NCBI GenBank assembly: GCA_013335115.1
Contig: JAAXWQ010000007.1
Location: forward strand, 18,633-82,632
Length of the DNA stretch: 64,000 bases
Direction of reading: 5' to 3'
Source: Chlorobiaceae bacterium
Lineage (GTDB): Bacteria; Bacteroidota; Chlorobiia; Chlorobiales; Chlorobiaceae
The notes beneath the pieces were generated by a model, which worked only from the letters and a program-made list of their open reading frames with translations, was not told where the DNA came from and ran no database searches. This document shows, piece by piece, positions 51,457 through 60,114 of this stretch. The translations under genes were made by a program, and so were the position numbers. Positions within the stretch are counted from its first letter, which is position 1. Every line of letters starts with the position of its first letter.

Positions 51457-51589
51457 TCACACCGTGAGGCAGTCCGGCAACACAACCACGGTGCGTTCCG
51501 GCAGCCCCCTGAAGGAACATGGCAAGTTACAGGGCATGGCTGCTCTTGCCGCTCCTGGCGCCGCCGGCCAAAGAGACAATCTGACACAT
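51457..51589 (-). pseudogene. Degraded cobU-like (adenosylcobinamide kinase) fragments
   Basis: At 51589 an ATG begins MCQIVSLAGGARSGKSSHAL, which has the P-loop of CobU and its typical N-terminus, then stops at 51527. In the next minus frame LPERTVVVLPDCLTV (51460-51504) resembles the CobU DCLT strand. In an intact CobU these are about 60 residues apart, but here only a few bases. This suggests an internal deletion. Moderate confidence; no alignment was run. Confidence 0.45.
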
Positions 51590-52102
51590 TGAACTCTTTG
51601 TCTCATTATTGGCCACCCGGCATAACCGGAATACACCAGACGAGAAAAATATCTCACTTTGAGATGATAGCACAAAAAAACTCTCCCCGAATTCCGGTCG
51701 ATACGCCGTGCCCTTCAATAAAATATACTGTACGCCAGATCTAGCCGCAACTGCAAATGCTTCAAGGAAGGGATGTTAACCCATCGCCGGGAATATGCAA
51801 AAAACGAAAACAAACTTACCGCACCCCCTTATGGCCTTGAAGTGCAGAGCAGACGCGAAGGCAAGGACATCCGGCACTCGGCGACACAGCTCATCAGCGG
51901 AGGCTTGAAACCATTGGACAGATGCGCTCCGAGACCGGGGGCAAGAATGAATCCACCATACCACGCCCCCTCCGGGTATCGCTCCTGAGGCTTCGGAACA
52001 TCCGGGTTTGGCACAAATTTTGATAACGATTGAGAGACCATAGGTAGATGAATACCAGTGGCTGGAACAATAAATATTACCAAACAACAAAGGAAGACTT
52101 AC
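51590..52102. other. Gene-free AT-rich stretch before the fimbrial operon
   Basis: This 513-base stretch holds no recognised gene and is clearly more AT-rich at 51600-51830 than its neighbours. Its right end must carry the leader and promoter of the fimbrial operon. TTTGGCACAAATTTTGATA at 52007-52025 has a sigma-54-like -24 but lacks the GC of the -12. Confidence 0.5.
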
Positions 52103-52609
52103 ATGAAAAAGAAAATCCTTGCGCTCTCATGCATGGCAGCACTGCTCGTTTTCGGAAGCGAGGCAAAGGCGGGCGATTCAGCGACCGCTGACGCTTCAGC
52201 CGTGATCACCACGCCGCTTTCAGTTTCCAAATCCAGGGATTTGACATTCGGAACGATTGCCCCGGGCACCTCGGCAGGAACGGTGACCATCGGTACTGGC
52301 TCCTCTGCCGATCGCAGCGCTACCGGCGGCGTACAGCTCGTCACCTCAACCCATGCATCTGCTGCTTTTACCGTAACCGGTTTGACAGGAGCGACGTACT
52401 CCGTGTCGGTGCCTGTTTCTGCGAACCTCAGTGACGGCGCCTCACATTCAATGACTGTCAGCGGCTTTACCACCGACCACTCGGCAGGAACTACGCTCCC
52501 CGCCACAGGAGGAGATCCCTTTACGGTAGGAGGAACGCTGAACGTCGCCGCCGGTCAGGCAGCCGGCACGTATTCCGGAAGCTTCGCTGTCAACGTTTCA
52601 TACAACTGA
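52103..52609 (+). CDS. DUF4402 fimbrial subunit (pilin 1)
   Basis: This 168-residue exported pilin-like protein has a signal (MKKKILALSCMAALL...KA-GDS). The mature domain is of the DUF4402 type, which occurs with chaperone-usher systems. It has DLTFGTIAPGTSAGTV near the N-terminus, a TYSVSVPVSA centre and a conserved end AAGTYSGSFAVNVSYN. The start has GGAAG upstream. As the first gene and the one followed by a hairpin, it is the likely major shaft subunit. Confidence 0.87.
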   Translation: MKKKILALSCMAALLVFGSEAKAGDSATADASAVITTPLSVSKSRDLTFGTIAPGTSAGTVTIGTGSSADRSATGGVQLVTSTHASAAFTVTGLTGATYSVSVPVSANLSDGASHSMTVSGFTTDHSAGTTLPATGGDPFTVGGTLNVAAGQAAGTYSGSFAVNVSYN

Positions 52610-52641
52610 GTTATCGCCCGCATTCAGCGCGTCCGGAATCA

Positions 52642-52678
52642 CAGGGAGAGCCGGGAAGTACTTTCCGGCATCTCCCTG
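52642..52678 (+). terminator. Long hairpin between the two pilin genes
   Basis: CAGGGAGA (52642-52649) pairs with TCTCCCTG (52671-52678), and inside it GCCGGGAA pairs with TTCCGGC. There is no T run. Similar hairpins in other pilus operons stabilise the major subunit mRNA or attenuate downstream expression. Confidence 0.7.
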
Positions 52679-52709
52679 CTTCGGGCAGGACCATCATCCT
52701 CCCCCGCTT

Positions 52710-53237
52710 ATGATCTGGCATGGCATAACCAAATATAATGGGCATATCCTCTTGATTAGGATTATATGGATCATCTCGTGCCTGATTGCAACGTTTGGCA
52801 CAGGAAATGCCATGGCGGCATCAACCATTACGGCGAACGGCATAGCCACCATCAATGCGCCGGCAAGTGTCAGCGTGGCTCAGGATCTAGTTTTCGGAGC
52901 CGTCGCTCCGGGATCGAAGAGTGGAAAGGTAACAATCAATCCATCATCGGGCGGGAGGACAAGCTCGAATGTCACCATACTTTCATCTGCATTCCATCCT
53001 GCCGTATTCAATATTACCGGCCACTCCGGGCAGACTTACCTGATAACACTTCCGAACACCATAACAATCACGAACAGTACGGGGCAGACAATGACAGCAA
53101 ACAACTTTACAAAATCCACGATTACCACAACTAACGGAACGGCGTCATTCAAGGTGGGAGCAAGCCTCAATGTGAGTAGATACCAAAATCCGGGGATATA
53201 CAAAGGCACCTTTACGGTGAACGTAACCTACCAATAG
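52710..53237 (+). CDS. DUF4402 fimbrial subunit (pilin 2)
   Basis: This 175-residue second DUF4402 protein has a longer signal ending FGTGNAMA-AST. It shares the LVFGAVAPGSKSGKV start and the GIYKGTFTVNVTYQ end with pilin 1. Codon use is visibly more AT-rich than in the surrounding genes. It may be a minor or tip subunit. The ribosome site is weak. Confidence 0.85.
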   Translation: MIWHGITKYNGHILLIRIIWIISCLIATFGTGNAMAASTITANGIATINAPASVSVAQDLVFGAVAPGSKSGKVTINPSSGGRTSSNVTILSSAFHPAVFNITGHSGQTYLITLPNTITITNSTGQTMTANNFTKSTITTTNGTASFKVGASLNVSRYQNPGIYKGTFTVNVTYQ

Positions 53238-53282
53238 GAAGCCACTGATGTTTCAATCAAAACAAACATTCTCATCAAGCCA

Positions 53283-54155
53283 ATGATCAAAAAGAACCTC
53301 CATTCAGCCCTCATCCTCGCTCTCGCCATTTTCAGCATGGTGAAGCCTGTCGCGGCCAAAGAACCGGCTCCCACCGGCTTTTCAGTTCAGGATCTGCTCG
53401 TCACACCGACGCGCATAGTCTTCGAAGGCCCGACACGCAGTGCGGAACTGGCACTGATCAATCGCAGCAACAAGGCTCGCTCATACTCGATCTCATTCGT
53501 CCAGTGCCGCATGAACGAGGATGGACAGATAGCAGAGATTGACAGCCATGACCAGCCGGGCCATGATGAACGGAGCGCAGCCCCCTACCTACGCTTTACG
53601 CCCCGGCGCGTTGAGCTCGAACCGGGCCAGACCCAGATGGTGCGGTTGCAGCTACGCAAACCTTCGGAGCTTCCGGAGGGCGAGTACCGTTCCCACCTGA
53701 ACCTGCGGCTGATCCCCTCCGCTGAGGATGCAGCAACACCTGATTCGGAGAGCCGAGGCATCAGCGTCCGGCTGGTGCCGATCTACGGCGTGACGATCCC
53801 CGTCATCGTGCGCCATGGCGCCCTGACAGCATCGACGCGCCTGACGGGCCTGCACCTGAAAAATAACAGCACGGCTTCAGCGCCAATCCTTTCCTTTGCC
53901 TTCGAGCGTGATGGCAGCCGCTCCGCATATGGCGACATCGAAGCACTATGGAAGCCTCAGGGAGGCAAACCGGTCAGCATCGGCGGAATGAAAGGCATTG
54001 CGGTCTACACGCCAAACCCAAAACGGAATATCATCTTACAACTTACCCCCCCCAAGGGTCTTGACCTTCGGGGCGGACAGCTGATTGTTCGCTACATAGA
54101 CCCCGACAAAGGTGAAAAAAATATCCTCGCCGAGAGTCAGCTGTCCATCCAATAA
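53283..54155 (+). CDS. Periplasmic fimbrial chaperone (PapD-like)
   Basis: This 290-residue exported chaperone has an N-terminal signal (MIKKNLHSALILALAIFSMV) and two Ig-like domains. The FEGPTRSAELALINRSN strand and the YLRFTPRRVELEPGQTQMVRL motif match the chaperone fold that donates a strand to pilins. The C-terminal domain ends [15 protein letters not shown]. Its 3' end overlaps the usher gene by 44 bases. Confidence 0.9.
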   Translation: MIKKNLHSALILALAIFSMVKPVAAKEPAPTGFSVQDLLVTPTRIVFEGPTRSAELALINRSNKARSYSISFVQCRMNEDGQIAEIDSHDQPGHDERSAAPYLRFTPRRVELEPGQTQMVRLQLRKPSELPEGEYRSHLNLRLIPSAEDAATPDSESRGISVRLVPIYGVTIPVIVRHGALTASTRLTGLHLKNNSTASAPILSFAFERDGSRSAYGDIEALWKPQGGKPVSIGGMKGIAVYTPNPKRNIILQLTPPKGLDLRGGQLIVRYIDPDKGEKNILAESQLSIQ

Positions 54156-56868
54156 GCTTTCCAGAGCAGCGCGTATTTCGGTCCTGGCTCTTTTCTGCCT
54201 CTGCTTCATGACCGCGCCATCGGCAGGGCGTCTTCATGCACAAGGGACCGATAAGGCAACTCAGCAGACCGCACTCAATGAGGAAGACCTGCTGCTCTGT
54301 CTGGTCCGGCTCGGGGGAAGCACCCTGACGGGCGACCTCGTCACCTACACGACACCGGCAGGAGTGTTTCTTCCGCTCGGAGAGCTCAGTCGCCTGCTTG
54401 AACTGGGCATAACAGTCGACCCCGCTTCCGGAAAAGCATCCGGAAGCGTTGCCAGGCCATCGCAGCCCTTCATGCTGGACCTGGGCGCCGCAACACTGAC
54501 GGTTTCCGGAAAGCACTACCCCTGCGACACGGCTCTTGCCGTCGCCATGCCTGATGATATCTATGTCGAAAGCAAGCAGCTTGGCGGGTGGCTTGGGCTG
54601 GGTATCAATGCCAACCGGTTCGATGCGGCCATCGATATCCGGCCGTTCGAGCCGTTGCCCATACAGGAGCGCATGGCACGCAATCAGCGGGGATCGAACT
54701 CCTGGGGTTATGGCAGCTACAATGATCCCGGTTATGCGCAGCAGGAAACCCCCTATCGGGTTCTTGCTGGCCCGAGCATCGACCTCTCGCTCTCCGCTTC
54801 CGTTTCCGGCGATCCTGAGCACAGAATCGGGCTTGGCGATAGCCGCTTCTACACCAGAGCTACCGGTGATTTCCTCTGGATGAGCGGACGCGTCGATCTT
54901 TCAGGACAGTTCGCCAGCCGGGGAAATTCGAGTCCCGGAGTCAACAACGGCAGCGTACTCCTTGAACGCGCAAACCATTCAGGAGGGCTGCTCGGCATCC
55001 TCGATGCACGGAGAGTATCCGTCGGTGACATCCCCTACTCATCCCTGCCGCTAATCGGCAGTACGGCCGGACCCGGCATCATGATCAGCAGTTACCAGCT
55101 CCAGCAATCCTCTTTTTTCGACAAGCTGACCCTGAGCGGCTTCCTGGCAAAGGGATGGGATGTGGAGCTCTACAACAATGGCAGCCTGCTCGACTACCGG
55201 CCATCGAACCCGCAGGAGAGCTACGCATTTGTCGATATACCCCTGGTCTATGACCTGAACGAACTCCGACTCGTCTTCTATGGCCCCCAGGGCGAACGTC
55301 GAACGGAAACGCATCTCTACTTTGTAGGGCGCAACATGATTGAACCGGGCACCTGGAGCTATCAGGCAACAGCGACCGATGCTTCCCGGAATCTGCTACT
55401 GGGACCTGCCACCGGGAACACGGCACCCCTGATGACATGGAAAAGCACTTTCGGGATGAGCAAATGGCTTACGGCCAGCAATTATCTGGCATCCGCCCTC
55501 ATCGGCAACGAGCGCCAGTCTTTCGCGGGAGGAGGCCTGAGCGGCTACCTGAAGATGATGCAGTTCGACCTGCAGGCGGCCGAAAACGTAGCTACAGGAA
55601 AGATGGCCCGGCAGGTTGGAGTTCAGACCCGGCTCAATCCGGTGACGCTCTCTTTTCTGATCCAGGAGTTTGACAGCGGCTGGCAGCCGGCAACGGGAAC
55701 AATATCGTATCTGAGGAGATGGGAGACCCGCATGGACGGCATCCACCCGTTTCCATTTCTCATCAATTCGCGTATTGCCCTCGATTTCCTGAAGACGGAA
55801 TATGACGCTCTCCGATCGTCAAACACCATGCAGCTTACAAGTTTCAACCGGACAGGGGGGGGGATCAACCACACGCATACCCTTGCTTTTGAGCAAACGC
55901 ATGGCGGCCTTGGTTCAGGTGATGTGCTTTCCGGCACCTCCTATGCAAACCTGATGGATCGGAATTTTTCACTGCGGGCAGACCTCGGATACCGCCTGAT
56001 GCCGAACAGGGCCATCAGCAACGTCGGAATCAGCAGGGAAAGTCGCCTCAGCCATGAATGGCTGCTGACCAACAGCATCGGGTACTCTCCCCTGAGCCAT
56101 ACCCTTACGGCTTCGATAGGCATCAACCGCACGGCCGGTCCCTTTGCTCTCGGGGTTACAGGCAATTACACCGGCAGGGAAACATGGAATGTCGGCATCC
56201 AGCTCTCGACAAACCTGAGCCGTGAACCGCAAAGCGGAGAGTGGAGAACAAACGGAAGCCTGAACAGCCAGCTTGCCGGAGTATCCGCGCTGGCCTTCCT
56301 CGACCTCAACCATAACAAGCAGAAGGACCCGGAAGAACAGGAGCTCCAGGATGTGGGATTCATTGTCAACCAGCAACGCATGCCAGCTGTATCCAACTCA
56401 AACGGCGTTGCATTTTTCCAGGGGCTTGCGCCCTATGTTCCCACGGATATCTCCATCTCGGCATCGACATTGAAAGAGCTTCTGTGGATACCCGCCGAAA
56501 AAGGGGTGCGCGTAGTACCACGCCCCGGTTATCCCGTTCAGGCGCTGGTGCCGGTTTGGATCACCGGAGAGGTCAGCGGCAGGGCCTACCGAAGAAAAGA
56601 GGGGGTAGAGAGCCTGGCTCCGGGCATCGCCATCGAAGCGCTTGACAAGACCGGAAAGGTGATAGCCCGGACACGCTCAGAATATGACGGAGTCTACATC
56701 CTTGGCGCGCTGCCCCCCGGAATGTGCACGGTCCGCGTCTCTCCCGATCAGGCCGGCAAGCTCGGCACAACCGCACCGGTCCGGCAGGTGACCATTCCCT
56801 CCGACGGGGCATACATCGATAACATCGACCTGGTCCTCGACAATGACCCCACTCAGGCAAAAGGGTAA
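54112..56868 (+). CDS. Outer-membrane fimbrial usher (PapC-like)
   Basis: This 918-residue usher is longer than typical PapC. It has an N-terminal domain, a beta-barrel with plug (including [21 protein letters not shown]), and an extended C-terminus. That C-terminus has SdrD/carboxypeptidase-like beta repeats ([49 protein letters not shown]). The start codon is a GTG within the chaperone gene. The gene stops 20 bases before the remnant cbiR-like gene on the other strand. Confidence 0.93.
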   Translation: MKKISSPRVSCPSNKLSRAARISVLALFCLCFMTAPSAGRLHAQGTDKATQQTALNEEDLLLCLVRLGGSTLTGDLVTYTTPAGVFLPLGELSRLLELGITVDPASGKASGSVARPSQPFMLDLGAATLTVSGKHYPCDTALAVAMPDDIYVESKQLGGWLGLGINANRFDAAIDIRPFEPLPIQERMARNQRGSNSWGYGSYNDPGYAQQETPYRVLAGPSIDLSLSASVSGDPEHRIGLGDSRFYTRATGDFLWMSGRVDLSGQFASRGNSSPGVNNGSVLLERANHSGGLLGILDARRVSVGDIPYSSLPLIGSTAGPGIMISSYQLQQSSFFDKLTLSGFLAKGWDVELYNNGSLLDYRPSNPQESYAFVDIPLVYDLNELRLVFYGPQGERRTETHLYFVGRNMIEPGTWSYQATATDASRNLLLGPATGNTAPLMTWKSTFGMSKWLTASNYLASALIGNERQSFAGGGLSGYLKMMQFDLQAAENVATGKMARQVGVQTRLNPVTLSFLIQEFDSGWQPATGTISYLRRWETRMDGIHPFPFLINSRIALDFLKTEYDALRSSNTMQLTSFNRTGGGINHTHTLAFEQTHGGLGSGDVLSGTSYANLMDRNFSLRADLGYRLMPNRAISNVGISRESRLSHEWLLTNSIGYSPLSHTLTASIGINRTAGPFALGVTGNYTGRETWNVGIQLSTNLSREPQSGEWRTNGSLNSQLAGVSALAFLDLNHNKQKDPEEQELQDVGFIVNQQRMPAVSNSNGVAFFQGLAPYVPTDISISASTLKELLWIPAEKGVRVVPRPGYPVQALVPVWITGEVSGRAYRRKEGVESLAPGIAIEALDKTGKVIARTRSEYDGVYILGALPPGMCTVRVSPDQAGKLGTTAPVRQVTIPSDGAYIDNIDLVLDNDPTQAKG

Positions 56869-56888
56869 CGATGTTGCCGACCGAACGG

Positions 56889-57178
56889 TCAACGACCAAA
56901 ACGGGCGAGAGCCGCGATGAAGGACTCGAGATTGGCCGCCGAGAAGATTTCGAGGGTGAAGACCCTGGGGTGGTCGACGCCCCTGCCTCGGACGCCAGTT
57001 CGCCCATGATGCCGTTCTTCTCCGCGGAGGGCAGGTTGCTGAATTCGTCAGACTCGAAGAGTACCAGCCTGATATCCTCCACCGACCCGCAAAGGGAGCG
57101 CACGTTGGGAATGCTATCGTCCGGCACGATATATGAGTTCGTCCCGAGCCTGAACGGGTAGCGGTTGTGCTTCTTCAT
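56889..57178 (-). pseudogene. Truncated, frameshifted cbiR-like (cobamide remodelling) gene
   Basis: The ATG at 57178 overlaps the btuD-fusion stop as ATGA and encodes a N-terminus that looks intact ([19 protein letters not shown] ... LVLFESDE ... [15 protein letters not shown]), resembling CbiR. The frame then loses homology near 56993. In another frame [20 protein letters not shown] and an end at 56889 look like the C-terminus of the same TIM-barrel family. About two thirds of the protein is missing between them. Confidence 0.6.
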
Positions 57179-58461
57179 GCCTGCCGGTTGATGACGTCGT
57201 GCTGAAGCAGGGCCATGAGCTCCTGGATACCCCGCCACTCGACAGCACCGCCCGATTTGAGTTGTTCGGCCATTCGCGCCGCGGCATGGTCAAGCGTGTA
57301 GTCACGACGGGCGATATCGGCAGCCATCCATACCGGCTTGCCCGCCTTGAGCGCTTCTGCCGCAAGCTCGAGGTTGACGACGTTGCCAGGGCCAAAGGGC
57401 ACCGGCCCCACCACAAGGCCGTCCGCCCCGGCAACCATCAGCCTGGCCGCCTCGAAGGAGTCGGCGCCGATAGCCGAGAACGGCTGCTCGAGCACGCAGG
57501 GGATGTCGAGTGCGCGGGCAGCTTCTGCATCGGAATCGAGGCGGTTGAGCACGCCCGACGTCACCTGGAACCCTTCGATCAGGAGGCGCCTGAAAAGCTC
57601 GATTCCCGAACCGCCGCCTCCGATGACATGCAGGCACTGCCTTGACGTTGCCCGGCGCAAAATCGCGTCGAGGGTACCGGTTACTACGGGATGGCCGCCG
57701 TAAGGGTCCTTTCGTACGCGAAGCTCACAGCCGTAAACCCGGCTGAGCAGCTCCTCCTGCATCACCTCGCCAGGGGATCCGTTCGAGACGAGCTTGCCTG
57801 CATCCACCATCAACAGCCGGTCGGCGATCTGCGCCGCCAGGTTCAGGTCGTGGCTGACCAGGAGCACCGTAATCTTCTCCTCACGGTTGAGCTTCATCAG
57901 GATCCGGAGCACCTCCTGGCTATGGTTGATGTCCAGGTGCGCAATCGACTCGTCGAGCATGATGATGCGCGGCTCCTGCGCCAGCGCCATGGCGAGCGCC
58001 GCGCGCTGCTGCTCTCCGGCGCTCAGTTCATTGAACAGGCGGTCCTTCAGGTCCAGCACGTTGGTGTAGATCATGGCCCGCTCGGCGCTGTCGTGATCCC
58101 TCGAATCCGGGATCCCCCACCGTCCCCGGGGTCCGCTGCGACCGATCATGACGATCTCGGCCACCGTGAACGCCATGGGCGACTCGAGCTTCTGCGGCAC
58201 CACGCCGATGAGCGAAGCCCGCTCACGCGGCTTCAGCGACGAGATCTCGCGGCCGAAAAGCCCGACGCTCCCGCGCGTCGGCCGGATAAGCCCGGTGGCC
58301 GTCCTCAACAAGGTGCTTTTACCGGAACCGTTCGGCCCGATGATCGAAACGAACTCCCCCTCGGCGATCGTGAAATCGACCCCATCGAGCACCGGCCGGG
58401 ACTTGTAGCCGGCGGTGACCGACCTGAAGGCAAGCGCCGGAGCGTTCATGGACAGGTTCAT
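57175..58461 (-). CDS. Cobalamin-type ABC ATPase fused to a C-terminal domain of unknown function
   Basis: This 428-residue protein has an ABC ATPase of BtuD/FecE type (about 8-255): Walker [11 protein letters not shown] (41-50), signature LSAGEQQR (146-153) and Walker B IIMLDES (166-172). A second domain (about 276-428) follows, with a glycine-rich [16 protein letters not shown] (278-293) and [20 protein letters not shown] (351-370), reminiscent of a nucleotide-binding fold. It follows the permease with a two-base overlap-type spacing. The role of the extra domain is unknown; such fusions occur beside corrinoid genes in other bacteria, to my memory. Confidence 0.85.
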   Translation of the reverse strand: MNLSMNAPALAFRSVTAGYKSRPVLDGVDFTIAEGEFVSIIGPNGSGKSTLLRTATGLIRPTRGSVGLFGREISSLKPRERASLIGVVPQKLESPMAFTVAEIVMIGRSGPRGRWGIPDSRDHDSAERAMIYTNVLDLKDRLFNELSAGEQQRAALAMALAQEPRIIMLDESIAHLDINHSQEVLRILMKLNREEKITVLLVSHDLNLAAQIADRLLMVDAGKLVSNGSPGEVMQEELLSRVYGCELRVRKDPYGGHPVVTGTLDAILRRATSRQCLHVIGGGGSGIELFRRLLIEGFQVTSGVLNRLDSDAEAARALDIPCVLEQPFSAIGADSFEAARLMVAGADGLVVGPVPFGPGNVVNLELAAEALKAGKPVWMAADIARRDYTLDHAAARMAEQLKSGGAVEWRGIQELMALLQHDVINRQA

Positions 58462-58462
58462 T

Positions 58463-59503
58463 TCAGGCAATCCATGCATGTGACATCTTCTTGCGCAGGA
58501 TGATGAGGAAAAATGGCCCGCCGCAGAGGGCCGTAACCACGCCGACAGGGATTTCGATCGGAGCCATGAGGCTTCGGGCAATAGCGTCGCACAGCACCAG
58601 GAAGGCGCCACCCCCGATGGCCGAAGCCGGCACCAGCCAGCGGTGGTCGGGGCCGAACAGGGCACGCATCACGTGCGGCACGATGAGTCCGACGAAGCCG
58701 ATCATGCCGCCCATGGAGACCGCCGTGGCGGCCAGCAGGGTCGCCAGAAGCAGGCTCGACAGGGTCACTGCCCGGGCGTTGAGGCCCTGGTAATGGGCCA
58801 TCTCCCGGCCAAGGGTCAGCACGTTGAGCGCGGGGACGAGCCGCCAGAGGGCACCAATCGCACCCGAGATGATCAGCAGCGAAACGACCTGCTCCGACGC
58901 CGAACCCGGCTGGAGGTTGCCGAGCATCCACCAGACCACCGTATGCATGCCGGCAATATCGGCCGTCGAAACAAGGAACATGATGAAACTCGAACAGATG
59001 GCGCTCACGATCACGCCGCTCAGGATGAGGCTGTAAACCGAGGGCGAAGCCCCTCCCTGGCTGGCGATGCCGTACACGGCCATGAGAGTGATCACGGCGA
59101 AGGCAAACGAGGTGGCCGGCAGGCCGATCGCACCCAGCATACTGCCCCCGACGAGGATGCTCAGGGCCGCACCGAGGCCGGCGCCGCCACTGACACCGAG
59201 AACGTAAGGCTCGGCAAGGGGGTTGCGAAGGATCGCCTGGAACACCGTGCCCGAAGAGGAAAGGGCCGCACCGACCAGAAGCCCCATGAAGAAGCGCCCA
59301 AAGCGCAAGGAAAGGATTGCCTGGCCGATGGAGGTCGAAGTATCGGGCAACCCGAGGCCGGAAGGGCCGAGCAGCAGCGATACACCGAGCAGCAGCGGTA
59401 CGGACGCGAGCAGCAGCAACGCCTTGCCACGGTTCGTGGAACCGGTGGGGGGAAACGGCCGGCATCCGTCACCACCCGAGGCGCAAGCCTGCTTCAAGCT
59501 CAC
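58463..59503 (-). CDS. btuC: BtuC-like ABC permease (FecCD family)
   Basis: This 346-residue permease of the FecCD/BtuC class has about ten transmembrane helices. Conserved stretches include SSSGTVFQAILRNPLAEPYVLGVSGGAGLG and GGMIGFVGLIVPHVMRALFG, seen in short parts. It imports cobalamin or a siderophore; the operon context favours corrinoid. It overlaps cobO by ATGA. The periplasmic BtuF-like protein is not encoded in the window. Confidence 0.9.
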   Translation of the reverse strand: MSLKQACASGGDGCRPFPPTGSTNRGKALLLLASVPLLLGVSLLLGPSGLGLPDTSTSIGQAILSLRFGRFFMGLLVGAALSSSGTVFQAILRNPLAEPYVLGVSGGAGLGAALSILVGGSMLGAIGLPATSFAFAVITLMAVYGIASQGGASPSVYSLILSGVIVSAICSSFIMFLVSTADIAGMHTVVWWMLGNLQPGSASEQVVSLLIISGAIGALWRLVPALNVLTLGREMAHYQGLNARAVTLSSLLLATLLAATAVSMGGMIGFVGLIVPHVMRALFGPDHRWLVPASAIGGGAFLVLCDAIARSLMAPIEIPVGVVTALCGGPFFLIILRKKMSHAWIA

Positions 59504-60027
59504 TCCTCCACCCCGGCCTGTGAGAGCAGCCCCTGCTCGTAACCGTGCTTGACCATGCGCATCTCGGTCACCGTATCAGCGATATCGATGAGCTGCTGAG
59601 GGGCATTGCGTCCCGTCAGGACGATGATCTTGCCGTCGGGTGCCTTGAGGATGGCATCGATCAGCGGTTCGATGGGAACGAGCTCCTGCGACAGAGCAAA
59701 ACACACCTCGTCGAGCAGCACGAAATCGTACTCGTCGGACCGGAGCGCCGCAAGCGCCTCCTCGAAGCCGGTCTTCGCGGCCTGGCGATGCGACTCCATC
59801 ATGGGGCTCGACGGGTCTTTGGGCAGGAATCCCTTGCCGTAATGGTCCCAGGTCACGGTATCGAAACGCGAGAAGAAGAGCACTTCACCCACCCCCTCCT
59901 GAGCCTTGACGAACTGGATGACCCTGGCGTTCATGCCGTGGCCTAGTGCACGGGCAAGCATGCCGAATGAAGCCGTGCTCTTGCCTTTGCCATTGCCGGT
60001 AAAGAGGAGGACCCGTTTCTGTTTCAT
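59500..60027 (-). CDS. cobO: Cob(I)yrinic acid a,c-diamide adenosyltransferase
   Basis: This 175-residue BtuR/CobO enzyme adds the 5'-deoxyadenosyl group to corrinoids. The P-loop is FTGNGKGKSTASFG (9-22), followed by NARVIQFVKA and DEVCFALSQELV. Length is normal. It lies between cobQ (87 bases upstream) and btuC (overlapping). The gene name follows CobO/BtuR usage. Confidence 0.94.
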   Translation of the reverse strand: MKQKRVLLFTGNGKGKSTASFGMLARALGHGMNARVIQFVKAQEGVGEVLFFSRFDTVTWDHYGKGFLPKDPSSPMMESHRQAAKTGFEEALAALRSDEYDFVLLDEVCFALSQELVPIEPLIDAILKAPDGKIIVLTGRNAPQQLIDIADTVTEMRMVKHGYEQGLLSQAGVEE

Positions 60028-60114
60028 TGCATTCAGTTTGTGTTGGTAACCGTCATTTAAGATACATGCCGGGCCCGCAACGGCAAAACAACGTTCCGCC
60101 GCCGGAAATACGCT

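Noticed and set aside
50392..51744. A 450-codon plus-strand frame opposite the alpha/beta hydrolase
   Set aside because: It is an antisense shadow; the minus-strand hydrolase has a full catalytic set.
52007..52025. A sigma-54 promoter for the fimbrial operon
   Set aside because: TGGCAC is followed by TTGAT at about the right distance, but the essential GC of the -12 element is missing.
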